From assembly GCA_035315345.1 (NCBI GenBank), contig DATFYA010000073.1, forward strand, positions 1-64,000: a DNA stretch of 64,000 bases. The letters are read 5' to 3'. Below are positions 26,659 through 34,710 of the stretch, piece by piece. Every line of letters starts with the position of its first letter. The stretch's first letter is position 1. The stretch is from Candidatus Methylomirabilota bacterium (lineage in GTDB: Bacteria; Methylomirabilota; Methylomirabilia; Rokubacteriales; CSP1-6). The position numbers and the translations under genes are program-made. Under the pieces are notes generated by a model, which was not told the origin of the DNA, ran no database searches, and saw only the letters and a program-made list of their open reading frames with translations.

Positions 26659-27635
26659 CGTAGCAGATGCCGTCTCAGGAACGCGAGCGCGCGCCGCTCG
26701 GCCCACGACGACGCGCCGAGCGCGCCGTCGAGGAATCCCACGTGTCCGCCCTGCGTGACGAACTCGGCCTCGAGCCAGGCGGACTGCTCCACCGCGGCGC
26801 GGGGCAGGCTCTCGGCCGGCATGAACGGATCGTTCGTCGCGCTGATGAGCAGGGTCGGACGCCGGATCCCCGGGAGGAAGGGGCCGCTGCTGGCCCGCGT
26901 CCAGTAGTCGTTCTCGTCGGCGAACCCGTTCAGCGGCGCGGTGAAGAGCCGGTCGTACTCCCGGAACGTGCGGGACCGCAGCACCGCGGGCAGATCGAGG
27001 TCTCCGTCGTACAGACCCCGCTTGTCGAGGATCTTCGCCTTCATCGTGCGCAGGAAGCTCCGGGTATAGATCGCGCGATTGAATCCTCGGTCCAGCACCC
27101 GCGCGCACGCGGCCAGGTCGAACGGGGTCGAGATCGCCACCGCGGCCGCGATCTCGGGCGGCGCCGCGTCGCCGCGCTCGCCCAGCCACTTCAGGGCGAC
27201 GTTCCCGCCGAGCGAGATGCCCACCAGGCCGATCGGCCGCGCGTCGTCCCGCTTGCCGAGGCAGTCCACCATCCACTCGAGGTCGGTGGTCTCGCCCGAG
27301 TGGTACAGGCGGGCGAGCCGATTGACCTCGCCGCTGCACGAGCGGAAATGCAGCACCGCGGCCCGCCAGCCGAGGCGCCGGGCCCCGAGCAAGAGTCCCC
27401 GAGCGTAGTGCGAGCGGGACGAGCCTTCGAGCCCGTGAAGGATCAGGACCAGCGGGGCGTCCGCCGGCGCGCCCTCGAGCCAGTCGAGGTCCAGGAAATC
27501 ACCGTCGGGGGTCTCCAGCCGCTCGCGGCGCACCGGGGGCCGCCGCCAGTGACGGAACAGCGGCCCCCAGAGCGTCTGGAGGTGCCGGCCGCGATACCAG
27601 AACGGAGGGCGGTAGGGCTCGGCGTCGGCGGGCAT
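26655..27635 (-). CDS. YheT-family alpha/beta hydrolase
   Basis: A 326-residue alpha/beta hydrolase of the YheT/ABHD1-3 group. It has an N-terminal PPFWYRGRHLQTLWGPL, oxyanion LHGLEGSSRSHY, nucleophile elbow VGISLGGNVALKW (near 138-150) and catalytic His in GGHVGFL (near 297). Relatives act as lipid or short-chain esterases. It is the first gene of a coupled three-gene unit with the TTC38-like and GNAT genes. Between it and the UGSC gene upstream lie the tandem palindromic repeats. Confidence 0.9.
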   Translation of the reverse strand: MPADAEPYRPPFWYRGRHLQTLWGPLFRHWRRPPVRRERLETPDGDFLDLDWLEGAPADAPLVLILHGLEGSSRSHYARGLLLGARRLGWRAAVLHFRSCSGEVNRLARLYHSGETTDLEWMVDCLGKRDDARPIGLVGISLGGNVALKWLGERGDAAPPEIAAAVAISTPFDLAACARVLDRGFNRAIYTRSFLRTMKAKILDKRGLYDGDLDLPAVLRSRTFREYDRLFTAPLNGFADENDYWTRASSGPFLPGIRRPTLLISATNDPFMPAESLPRAAVEQSAWLEAEFVTQGGHVGFLDGALGASSWAERRALAFLRRHLLR

Positions 27636-27670
27636 TTCTCGGCGACCGTCTAGTCCTGTACGGCTCGGTT

Positions 27671-27912
27671 GGCGGACAACCGTTTACTTCTGTAAGGCTC
27701 TGTTCAATGCGGGGGCCCCGAGATGGCCCCCGCACTCCCCCACAGCGGCGGACACCCGTTCACCTCTTCACGGCTCCATTCAATGCGGGGGGCCCGAGAT
27801 GGCCCCCGCACTCCCCACAGTGGCGGACACCCGTTCACCTCTTCACGGCTCTGTTCAATGCGGGGGCCCCGAAATGGCCCCCGCACTCCCCCACAGTGGC
27901 GGACACCCGTTG
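27671..27912. repeat. Three tandem 75-76-bp repeats, each with a GC-rich hairpin, plus a partial fourth
   Basis: Units begin at 27671, 27747 and 27822, with a partial unit at 27898. Each starts GGCGGACA(A/C)CCGTT. The middle holds a near-perfect inverted repeat of about 27 bases: TGCGGGGGCC, a short loop such as CCGAGAT, then GGCCCCCGCA. They fill the space between the UGSC selenoprotein gene and the YheT-like gene. No protein-coding logic is visible: the open frames across them are repeats of themselves. They could form stacked hairpins that end or stabilise the UGSC transcript, or be a REP-like element. Confidence 0.85.
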
Positions 27913-27915
27913 TCG

Positions 27916-28458
27916 TTAGGAGCTTTCCTGGCCTTTGAGCAGTAGTTGGACGATGGCGGGGGCGATGGTGCGGGCCCGCGCGTCCAGCTCGGCGTCGGTC
28001 AGGTTGGCGATCGGATGCGGCATGGACAGGAACTTGTACTCCGGCACGCCCCACGACTGGGCCATGGCGTGGCCGGTTCCCTCGAACACGTCGGTCACGA
28101 TGGACGCGGCGGGAATGCCGACCTTCTCGAACACGATTCCGTCGAGCACACTGCCCGACGAGCAGGACCCTCAGTCTCCGATGCCGGCGACGACGACGTC
28201 CACGCTCCGGGTGGCGTCGTCGAGGATCTCCTGGTGCGCGGGAACGCCCGCGTTGTGCTTGCGCCACATCCGGGTCTCGGCGGCCCCGTACTCGGTCTTC
28301 AGGATGTCGCCGATCTTGTGCAGCAGCTTGTCCGAGTTGAACTTCGTGTTCTCCACCAGCCCGATCCGCTTGCCCTTCAGCGAATCCGGCCGCGGCACGT
28401 ACGTGAGCGGCTGACGCCGCGGCTCGACCGTGGGGTCGAGGATCTCGAAGCCCGCCAT
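27916..28458 (-). CDS. UGSC-family selenoprotein, stand-alone (in-frame UGA)
   Basis: A 180-residue protein (counting Sec96) read through a TGA at 28171-28173. The N-terminal half (FEILDPTVEPRRQPL, KGKRIGLVENTKFNSDKLL) ends VVVAGIGD. The UGA and GSC follow, giving the family signature U-G-S-C, then SSGSVLDGIVFEKVG and a conserved C-terminal half (VPEYKFLSMPHPIANL). Both halves are coherent protein in the same frame, so a frameshift or nonsense pseudogene is unlikely. The Sec-x2-Cys arrangement suggests a redox or metal-binding centre; the biochemical function of the family is unknown. The ATG at 28458 has AGGAG at good spacing (28461 is an alternative) and overlaps the stop of the partner gene upstream. 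Confidence 0.92.
28140..28173 (-). promoter_or_regulatory. Putative bacterial SECIS hairpin of the stand-alone UGSC gene
   Basis: After the UGA (28171-28173) ten bases are skipped. A 9-bp stem CGTCGGGCA / TGCTCGACG (one G-U pair) then closes a GTG loop (28140-28160). The loop begins 20 bases after the UGA with G. The second UGSC gene has the same stem start, stem length and loop position, with different stem bases. Confidence 0.85.
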
Positions 28459-29504
28459 CATGCGCTCCTTTCCTTGATGACCACCGTGACTGCCTCCGAC
28501 GAGGTGCGGCTGGCCCAGCCCGGGATGTAGCACGAGAACGACCCGGCCCGTCCACCCGCCGCGACTACCAATAGATCGTCCGGCGATTGCACGAGGGGCC
28601 GGGTCGCGGTCTCGTCCCCCGCCTTCACCGCTCCCGGCATGCGCGCCGTCCGCTTGAAGTGAGCGATCGTGTTCGTGGTGTTCTCGAAGATGAACTTCCG
28701 GATATCGGCCTTGGACCAGTTGTCGGCCGCGATGGTGCGCATGTGCTCACCGGCCAGCACCACGCAGTAGTTGGGCTGCCCGATCTGGCCGGGATAGCGC
28801 ATGGTGTCGCAGAGAGTGCCCAGCACCCCCGCCGCGGTGCTCGACAGCTGATTGTAGAACTGGATCGGGGCCAGCGCGGCCATCACGGTGACCGCGCTGT
28901 CGGTGGGGCGGCAGCCGACGCGCTCCACGTGCAGCGGCGTCCACGGACTCTCCGCCTCGTTCTCCGCCATCACGTAGGTGTAACGGCCCGGATGACCGAA
29001 GGTGCCCCGGTCGAGACGGCCCGGCAGCGTCCCGATCACGTTGCGCATCACCAGTCGCACCGCGCGGCCGACCGTGGCGTTGGATCGCCAGCCGGGGGAG
29101 AACAGATTGTCACCCGAATTGAAGTCGAGCCGCTTGGCGATGGGCCCGTTGACGATCATGAGGACCGCGGCGCTGCCGGTGGACGTCGCGGGGCCGTGAT
29201 AGCCCCAGCGCGGATCGGCGATGCCCTCGATGGCCGCGACCACCACCGGCATGTGCTCGGGCAGGCAGCCGGCCATCACCGCGTTGATCGCGACCTTCTC
29301 GGCGCTGATCGCCACCTGCCGGTTGGTGACGAACGCGATCTGGGTGTCGGGCTCGAGGGCGGCCGCGTCGAGCATCGCGCGCACCGCCGGCTCGGTGGGC
29401 GGCACGACCGGCAGCCCGTCGGTCCAGCCCCGCCGGTAGCAGAGGTCGAGGGCCTGCGTGAAGTCGTCGACGGCATAGCGCTGGGAGCTGATGCGAGCGG
29501 TCAT
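28458..29504 (-). CDS. UGSC-associated partner protein (function unknown)
   Basis: A 348-residue protein with no signal peptide or membrane segment. The core motifs GWTDGLPVVPPT (about 26-37), KVAINAVMAGCLPEHMPVV (about 74-92), VNGPIAKRLDFNSGDN and GHPGRYTYVMAENEAESPW recur in the C-terminal domain of the UGSC fusion protein at 33065-34666. They therefore define one domain family that travels with UGSC. Invariant Asn, His, Glu and Trp residues in these motifs suggest an enzyme, but I cannot name a reaction. The ATG at 29504 has GGAG six bases upstream. The stop overlaps the UGSC start, so the two are translated together. Confidence 0.85.
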   Translation of the reverse strand: MTARISSQRYAVDDFTQALDLCYRRGWTDGLPVVPPTEPAVRAMLDAAALEPDTQIAFVTNRQVAISAEKVAINAVMAGCLPEHMPVVVAAIEGIADPRWGYHGPATSTGSAAVLMIVNGPIAKRLDFNSGDNLFSPGWRSNATVGRAVRLVMRNVIGTLPGRLDRGTFGHPGRYTYVMAENEAESPWTPLHVERVGCRPTDSAVTVMAALAPIQFYNQLSSTAAGVLGTLCDTMRYPGQIGQPNYCVVLAGEHMRTIAADNWSKADIRKFIFENTTNTIAHFKRTARMPGAVKAGDETATRPLVQSPDDLLVVAAGGRAGSFSCYIPGWASRTSSEAVTVVIKERSA

Positions 29505-29588
29505 GAGCGGCTCCTTCGCGTGGCGAGAATGATCGCGACGCGGACCGGCCTCGGCGCCGCGTTCCCGGACACCGGACGCATGGGCCTC

Positions 29589-29617
29589 AACGTAGGGCGA
29601 AGATCCGGCCCTGTCAA
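29589..29617 (-). promoter_or_regulatory. Candidate promoter of the partner-UGSC operon
   Basis: On the minus strand a full TTGACA (-35, 29612-29617) is followed by 17 bases and TACGTT (29589-29594), a weak -10 match. It would give a leader of about 75-80 bases before the ATG at 29504. It lies in the divergent gap with the NDH-2 gene. Confidence 0.45.
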
Positions 29618-29668
29618 GCATCGCCCCGGGCGCTTGAAACGTCCCGGCCGCGGCCGGAAGATGAAGAC

Positions 29669-30925
29669 ATGAACGACCGGCCGCACGTGGTCATCGTGGG
29701 CGGCGGCTTCGGCGGCCTGTACGCGGCCTGGGGGCTGGCGCGCCGTCGGGTGCGCGTTACCCTGCTTGACCGGCGCAATCACCATCTCTTCCAGCCCCTC
29801 CTCTACCAGGTCGCCACCGCGGCGCTGAATCCCTCCGACATCGCGTCGCCGCTCCGCGCAGTCTTGAGGAAGGCCGCCAACATCACGGTGCTGCTGGCCG
29901 AGGTGCAGTCGGTCGATCTGGCCGATCGTCGCCTGAGCCTGGACGAGGGGGAGATGCGCTACGACGCCCTCGTGCTGGCCGCCGGCGCCGGGCACTCCTA
30001 CTTCGGGCACGACGACTGGGAGCCGCTGGCGCCGAGCCTCAAGACCCTCGAGGACGCGCTCGAGATCCGCCGGCGCGTGCTGCTGGCCTACGAGCTGGCC
30101 GAGCGAGAGGGCGACGCCGCCGAGCAAGGCGCCCTGCTCACCTCGGTGGTGGTCGGGGGCGGCCCCACCGGGGTGGAGCTGGCCGGGGCGCTCGCGGAGA
30201 TTTCTCGGGAGACGATCGCCCGCGATTTCCGGGTGATCGATCCAACGCGGGCGCGCATCATCCTCCTCGAGGGCGGGCCGCGCATCCTGGCCAGCTTCCC
30301 GGAGCCGCTATCCGAGCGCGCGGAGGAGGCCCTCACCCGCATCGGCGTGGAGGTGCGGACCGGCGCCATGGTCACGCGGGTGACCCCCGACGCGGTATGG
30401 CTCGGGGGCGAGCCGATCCGCGCCCGCACCGTGCTGTGGGCCGCCGGCGTGGCCGCGTCTCCCCTCACCCGCTCGCTCGGCGTGCCCCTCGATCGCGCCG
30501 GTCGCGTGCAGGTCGAGCGCGATCTGTCGATCCCCGGGCATCCCGAGGCGTTCGCCATCGGCGACATGGCGACGCTCCCGGACGAGCACGGCCAGCCCCT
30601 GCCCGGACTGGCGCCCGTCGCGATCCAGCAGGGACGGCGGGTGGCCGCGAACGTGCTGCACCGCCTCGCCGGCGAGCCGACGCAGCCGTTCCACTATCGG
30701 GACAAGGGCACCATGGCCACCATCGGTCGCGCCGCCGCGGTGGCGGTGATCGGGCCGCTCCGTCTCTCCGGCCTGCCCGCCTGGCTCGCCTGGCTCTTCG
30801 TCCACATCATGTTCCTCATCGGCTTCCGCAATCGATTCCTCGTGCTGTTCCAGTGGGCGTGGGCGTACGTGAGCTGGCAGCGCGGCGCGCGGCTGATCAC
30901 GCGCCCCTGGCGTCCCAAGCCCTGA
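29669..30925 (+). CDS. ndh: Type II NADH dehydrogenase (NDH-2)
   Basis: A 418-residue FAD flavoprotein with two Rossmann motifs: VGGGFGGLYAA near residue 10 for FAD and VGGGPTGVELAG near 166 for NADH. LFQPLLYQVAT near residue 45 and the C-terminal amphipathic/hydrophobic segment (about 365-400, LAWLFVHIMFLIGF) are typical of NDH-2. The latter anchors the enzyme at the inner membrane face. It passes electrons from NADH to quinone without pumping protons. It stands alone between the two UGSC units, divergent from the first. Confidence 0.93.
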   Translation: MNDRPHVVIVGGGFGGLYAAWGLARRRVRVTLLDRRNHHLFQPLLYQVATAALNPSDIASPLRAVLRKAANITVLLAEVQSVDLADRRLSLDEGEMRYDALVLAAGAGHSYFGHDDWEPLAPSLKTLEDALEIRRRVLLAYELAEREGDAAEQGALLTSVVVGGGPTGVELAGALAEISRETIARDFRVIDPTRARIILLEGGPRILASFPEPLSERAEEALTRIGVEVRTGAMVTRVTPDAVWLGGEPIRARTVLWAAGVAASPLTRSLGVPLDRAGRVQVERDLSIPGHPEAFAIGDMATLPDEHGQPLPGLAPVAIQQGRRVAANVLHRLAGEPTQPFHYRDKGTMATIGRAAAVAVIGPLRLSGLPAWLAWLFVHIMFLIGFRNRFLVLFQWAWAYVSWQRGARLITRPWRPKP

Positions 30926-30958
30926 CCGCAGCGGGGCGGGCTTTGCGTTGCCGCCGCG

Positions 30959-32629
30959 ATGCCCTATGCTCGGGTTGATGAGTCCCGCCGAGACCTCGCC
31001 GCCGCCGATTTCCGCCTCGTGACCGCGGGCCATCCGCCGCTCGTCGCCTACTTCTCGATGGAGTACGGCCTCCACGAGGAGCTGTACTCCTACGCGGGCG
31101 GGCTCGGCGTCCTCGCGGGCGACTTCATGAAGTCGGCGGGCGATCTGGGCCTGCCGGTGGTCGGCGTCGGCCTGCGCTGGGGCCAGGGCTACACCTCGCA
31201 GCACATCGGCGCCGACGGCTATCCCTACGACGAGTGGCGCGATCAGAAGCCGGACGCGCTGACCGATACCGGCGCGCGGGTGCGCGTGCGAGTGGCCAGC
31301 CGCGAGGTGGCCTGTCGCGTGTGGCGCGTCGGCCGCTACGCCATCGCCCCGCTCTATCTGCTCGAGCCCACCGATCCGCGAGACCTCTGGATCACGCGGC
31401 GCCTCTACGACCCGCGTCCCGATTGCCGTGTGGCCCAGGAGATGCTGCTCGGCATCGGCGGCGTGCGCGCGCTGCGCGCGCTGCACCTGCCGGTCGAGCG
31501 CTACCACTTCAACGAGGGCCACGCGGTCTTCGCGGGCATCGAGATGATCGCCGATCGCATGGAGGCCGGCCTGGGCTTCCACGAGGCGTGGCAGGTCGCC
31601 CGGGAGTCGATCGTGTTCACCACCCACACCCCGGTGCCCGCGGGCAACGAGGTGCACTCCCTCGCCGAGCTACGGCGGCTCGGCGCCGGCTGCGAGCTGG
31701 TGGCCAGCGAGCTGGCCGAGATCGGGGGCGATCCGTTCAACATGACGGTGGCCGGCCTGCGGCTGGCCCACATCGCCAACGCGGTGGCGCAGCTGCACGG
31801 CGAGACCGCCCGGGCGATGTGGGCGCACGTGAAGGACGCGGCCCCGATCATCGCGATCACCAACGGGGTCCACGTCCCCACCTGGCAGGACGCGCGCATC
31901 CCCGCCGCGCACGGCAGCGACGAGCGGCTGCAGACGGCCAAGCGCGCGCTGAAGGGCGAGCTGCTCGCCGAGGTGCGCACGCGCACCGGCGTGCGGCTCG
32001 ATCCGGCCGCGTTGACCATCGGCTTCGCCCGCCGCTCCGCCACCTACAAGCGGCCCGATCTGCTGCTGCGCGATGCGGAGCGCTTCGCCGCGCTCGTCCG
32101 CGGTCACCGGGTGCAGCTGCTGTTCTCGGGCAAGGCCCACCCGGCCGATCATGAAGGCAAGGCGGTCATCGCCCGGCTGGTCAACGCGCTCAAGCGCTGG
32201 CCGGAGAGCGTGGCCTTCCTCGAGAACTACGACATGGGGCTCGGTCGCCTGCTCACCCGCGGCTGCGACGTCTGGCTGAACACCCCGCGCCGGCCCATGG
32301 AGGCCAGCGGCACGTCGGGCATGAAGGCGGCCATGAACGGCACGCTCAACCTCTCGGTGCTGGACGGCTGGTGGCCGGAGGGCTGCGAGCCCGGCGTCAC
32401 CGGCTGGGCGATCGGCGACGGCACCGTCGGGGGCGATCCCGACCTGCGCGATCTGCGCTCGCTCTACGAGACGCTGGAGCGCGAGGTCCTGCCCGCCTTT
32501 GCGGATCCGGACCGGTGGGTCCAGATGATGCGCGCGTCGATCCGCATGGCCACCGAGCGCTTCTCCTCGGACCGGATGGTCCAGGAGTACTTCGCGCGGC
32601 TCTACTCGGTCACTTCCCCTTCGCGATGA
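30959..32629 (+). CDS. glgP: Alpha-glucan (glycogen/maltodextrin) phosphorylase, short archaeal/bacterial type
   Basis: A 556-residue GT35 phosphorylase of the shorter alpha-glucan family. It starts with YFSMEYGLHEELYSYAGGLGVLAGD (given here only as a landmark near residues 30-55). The PLP-binding lysine region SGTSGMKAAMNGT lies near 447-459, followed by LNLSVLDGWWPEG. It releases glucose-1-phosphate from alpha-1,4-glucans. The length is shorter than E. coli GlgP (about 815), as expected for this branch. It is convergent with the TPR gene, with a 20-base overlap of the 3' ends. Confidence 0.93.
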   Translation: MPYARVDESRRDLAAADFRLVTAGHPPLVAYFSMEYGLHEELYSYAGGLGVLAGDFMKSAGDLGLPVVGVGLRWGQGYTSQHIGADGYPYDEWRDQKPDALTDTGARVRVRVASREVACRVWRVGRYAIAPLYLLEPTDPRDLWITRRLYDPRPDCRVAQEMLLGIGGVRALRALHLPVERYHFNEGHAVFAGIEMIADRMEAGLGFHEAWQVARESIVFTTHTPVPAGNEVHSLAELRRLGAGCELVASELAEIGGDPFNMTVAGLRLAHIANAVAQLHGETARAMWAHVKDAAPIIAITNGVHVPTWQDARIPAAHGSDERLQTAKRALKGELLAEVRTRTGVRLDPAALTIGFARRSATYKRPDLLLRDAERFAALVRGHRVQLLFSGKAHPADHEGKAVIARLVNALKRWPESVAFLENYDMGLGRLLTRGCDVWLNTPRRPMEASGTSGMKAAMNGTLNLSVLDGWWPEGCEPGVTGWAIGDGTVGGDPDLRDLRSLYETLEREVLPAFADPDRWVQMMRASIRMATERFSSDRMVQEYFARLYSVTSPSR

Positions 32630-33062
32630 CCTCGTCGAGCTCGCGGGCGCGCGCGGCGTCCAGCGGCCGGAGCCGGTCGACCACGCGGCGGGCGTCGTCG
32701 AGGCGACCCATCTTCACGTAGGCCTCGCCGAGGTATTCGAGCGCCTCCGGATACTCTGGCCGCAGTCGCAGCGCCTCGTCGTAGGCTCGGAGCGACTCCG
32801 GGTACTTGCCCTGCTGGCGCAGCGCGTAGCCGAGCCCGTTCCAGGCCTCGGGGTAGCTCGGCCTCATCTCGACCGCTCGGCCGAACGCGGCGCCCGCCAC
32901 ACTCCACTCCTTCGCCCGGGTGGCCGCCACGCCGCGGCGGTATTCCTCCTCCGCCGACGGCGCGGGCGGCATCTGGTCGCGGGGCGGCGCCGGCGTCATG
33001 TCGGCGCCGGCCGGCGCCGCGGTCAGCAGCAGGACCAAGGCCACGACCGCGTGCGCTCGCAC
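32610..33062 (-). CDS. Exported tetratricopeptide-repeat protein
   Basis: A 150-residue protein with a signal sequence (GTG start, RAHAVVALVLLLTAAPAGA, cleaved near residue 20). A Pro-rich linker (PAPPRDQMPPAPSAEEEY) and three TPR units follow from about residue 40 (YRRGVAATRAKEWSVAGAAF; YPEAWNGLGYALRQQGKYPE; YPEALEYLGEAYVKMGRLDD). It lies 2 bases after the stop of the UGSC fusion gene on the same strand, so it is the second gene of that operon. TPRs usually bind peptides or partner proteins; here in the periplasm. Confidence 0.85.
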   Translation of the reverse strand: MRAHAVVALVLLLTAAPAGADMTPAPPRDQMPPAPSAEEEYRRGVAATRAKEWSVAGAAFGRAVEMRPSYPEAWNGLGYALRQQGKYPESLRAYDEALRLRPEYPEALEYLGEAYVKMGRLDDARRVVDRLRPLDAARARELDEVIAKGK

Positions 33063-33064
33063 CG

Positions 33065-34666
33065 TCAGGCCTCGATGCGCCGGGTGACCGAGCGAGTGGC
33101 CCCGAAGGTCGGCACGAGCACCGAGTGCTTTCCCGCGCCGCCCGCCACCACGATCATGATGTCCGACCACTGTCGCGCGATGGGCGCGCGAGTCTCCGGC
33201 GGTCGATCCTTGAACCCGGCGGGGTGGATCACCGCGAAACGCTCGATGTTCGAAGGATCGAAGCGCGAGAGCGGCACCTGCGCCCGCTCCCACAGCGCGC
33301 GCTTGAAGTCATCCTTGCTCCATCCGCCGCCCGCCACCGTCGCCGCGTGCTCCGGCCCCAGGATCACCAGCGGCTCGCCGCCCAGGTAGATGTTGTTCGA
33401 GCCGACCACCGCCGCGGTACCCGCCACCGTGGTGAGGATGCCGTCCGGCGTGGACGAGCCGTGATCGTTGATGTTGTGGGGCGCCTCCGAGCCGCACACC
33501 GTGACCGTGCTCACGTCCGGCGCGAAGCCGCGGTCCACCGAGAGCGGGGCCCACGGCGAGGCCGCCTCGTTCTCGGCCACGCAGTAGCTGTACTTGCCGG
33601 GGTGCCCGTGGGTCGCGCGATCCTCGTGGCCCGGTCGCGCGCCGCCCACGTTCTGCAGCGCCAGGCGCAGCGCACGCCCGATCACCGCGTTGGCGCGATG
33701 GCCCTGTCCGAGCGCGTTGCCCGCCCCGTTGATCCCGAGGCGCCCGGCGATCGGCCCGTTGACGATGATGAGCGGCGAGCAGGGATGCGTGGTGGTCTGC
33801 ACCGCCTGCAGGTTGAACGCGGCCTGCCCGACCGCGTCCACCGCGGCCAGGATCACCGGCAGGTGCTCGGGCAGCGCGCCCGCGAGCACCGCATTGATCG
33901 CCACCCGCTCGACGGTGGCGCAGCCCAGACGCGGCGGCAGCACCGCGACGACATCACCGGCGGGCCGGCGGCTGGCCGCGAGCATGGCCGCGACGCGCTC
34001 CGCCGTGGCCGGGATCAGCGGCAGGCCGTCGCCCCAGCCCCGCTCCATCATGAACGACTGGAACTCGAGCAGATCGTCGGGCGCCCGGTGCGATCGTGGG
34101 TCGCCCTCCGCCGGGCGAGAGTCGACGCGACCCGTCGCGGCCCGGGTGAGCGCCGACAGCACGTCGCCCACCGCGGCCAGCGCCTTGCCCGCGACGAGGG
34201 ACTCGGCGACTCCGCCGATCGGGTGCGGCACCGTGACGATGCCGAGATCGGGCAGGCCCTTGGCGCGCGCCTCGGCGAGCGCGAGCGGACGGAACTCGTG
34301 CGTACCCAGGACGACGGTGGCGAGGCCCCGCCCTTCCAGCTCGGTGGCGTCGTGGATACTCCACGACGTGCACGACCCTCAGTCCGCGGAGGCGGTCAGC
34401 GCGGCCCCGCACTGCGCCGCCATCTCGTCGAGCACCGCGGCCGTCGCCCCGTTGGAGGCGCCGGGCTTGCGCCAGACCCGCACGTCGCGCGCGCCGACCT
34501 TCTCGGCGAGCGCGCGGGCCACTCCCTCCAGCAGGACGCGCGCGTTGGGCTTGGAGTTGTCGAGGACGCCGATCACCGCGTCCTGCAACGAGCCCGGACG
34601 CGGCGCGAGCGCGCGGGGCGCCGCGGTGGTGGAGCCGACCGGATCGAGGATTTCCATGACGAGCAT
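33065..34666 (-). CDS. UGSC selenoprotein fused to the UGSC-partner domain (in-frame UGA)
   Basis: Read through a TGA at 34379-34381, the frame encodes 533 residues with Sec96. The N-terminal UGSC domain (about 1-165) has EILDPVGST, GVLDNSKPNARVLLEGVA and then D-U-G-S-C-T-S-W. A short linker rich in Arg, Pro and Asp leads to the partner domain (about 180-533), with GWGDGLPLIPAT, VAINAVLAGALPEHLPV, VNGPIAGRLGINGAGN and GHPGKYSYCVAENEAASPW. The partner domain matches the separate protein at 28458-29504. The ATG at 34666 has GGAG four bases upstream; ATG 34657 is possible. Cell role unknown; a Sec-dependent redox or metal-centred enzyme is the simplest reading. Confidence 0.9.
34348..34381 (-). 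promoter_or_regulatory. Putative bacterial SECIS hairpin of the UGSC fusion gene
   Basis: The UGA (34379-34381) is followed by ten unpaired bases and a perfect 9-bp stem CGTCGTGGA / TCCACGACG closing a GTA loop (34348-34368). The loop begins 20 bases after UGA with G. Stem start, length and loop position are identical to the first UGSC gene, although half the stem bases differ, so the structure is conserved more than the sequence. Confidence 0.88.
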
Positions 34667-34710
34667 GATACTCCGGGCCCCCGGGCCCGTGTAGTACAGT
34701 CCTGGCGATC

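Noticed and set aside
27671-27912. CRISPR array
   Set aside because: Only about three units; the whole 75-76-bp unit is repeated, with no unique spacers, and no cas genes are present.
27916-28533. UGSC genes as nonsense pseudogenes
   Set aside because: Both genes keep one TGA at the same signature position, intact frames on both sides, matching hairpins, and the genome has a Sec-type selD; decay would not preserve this.
29643-29656. Palindrome CCGGCCGCGGCCGG as an operator before ndh
   Set aside because: It is a simple GC palindrome very near the start codon, with no second copy and no known regulator; too weak to report as a site.
33065-34231. Partner-domain gene starting independently at 34231
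   Set aside because: The GTG there lies inside the conserved UGSC C-terminal segment (TVPHPIGG, matching MPHPIANL of the other UGSC protein), so it is internal to the read-through protein.
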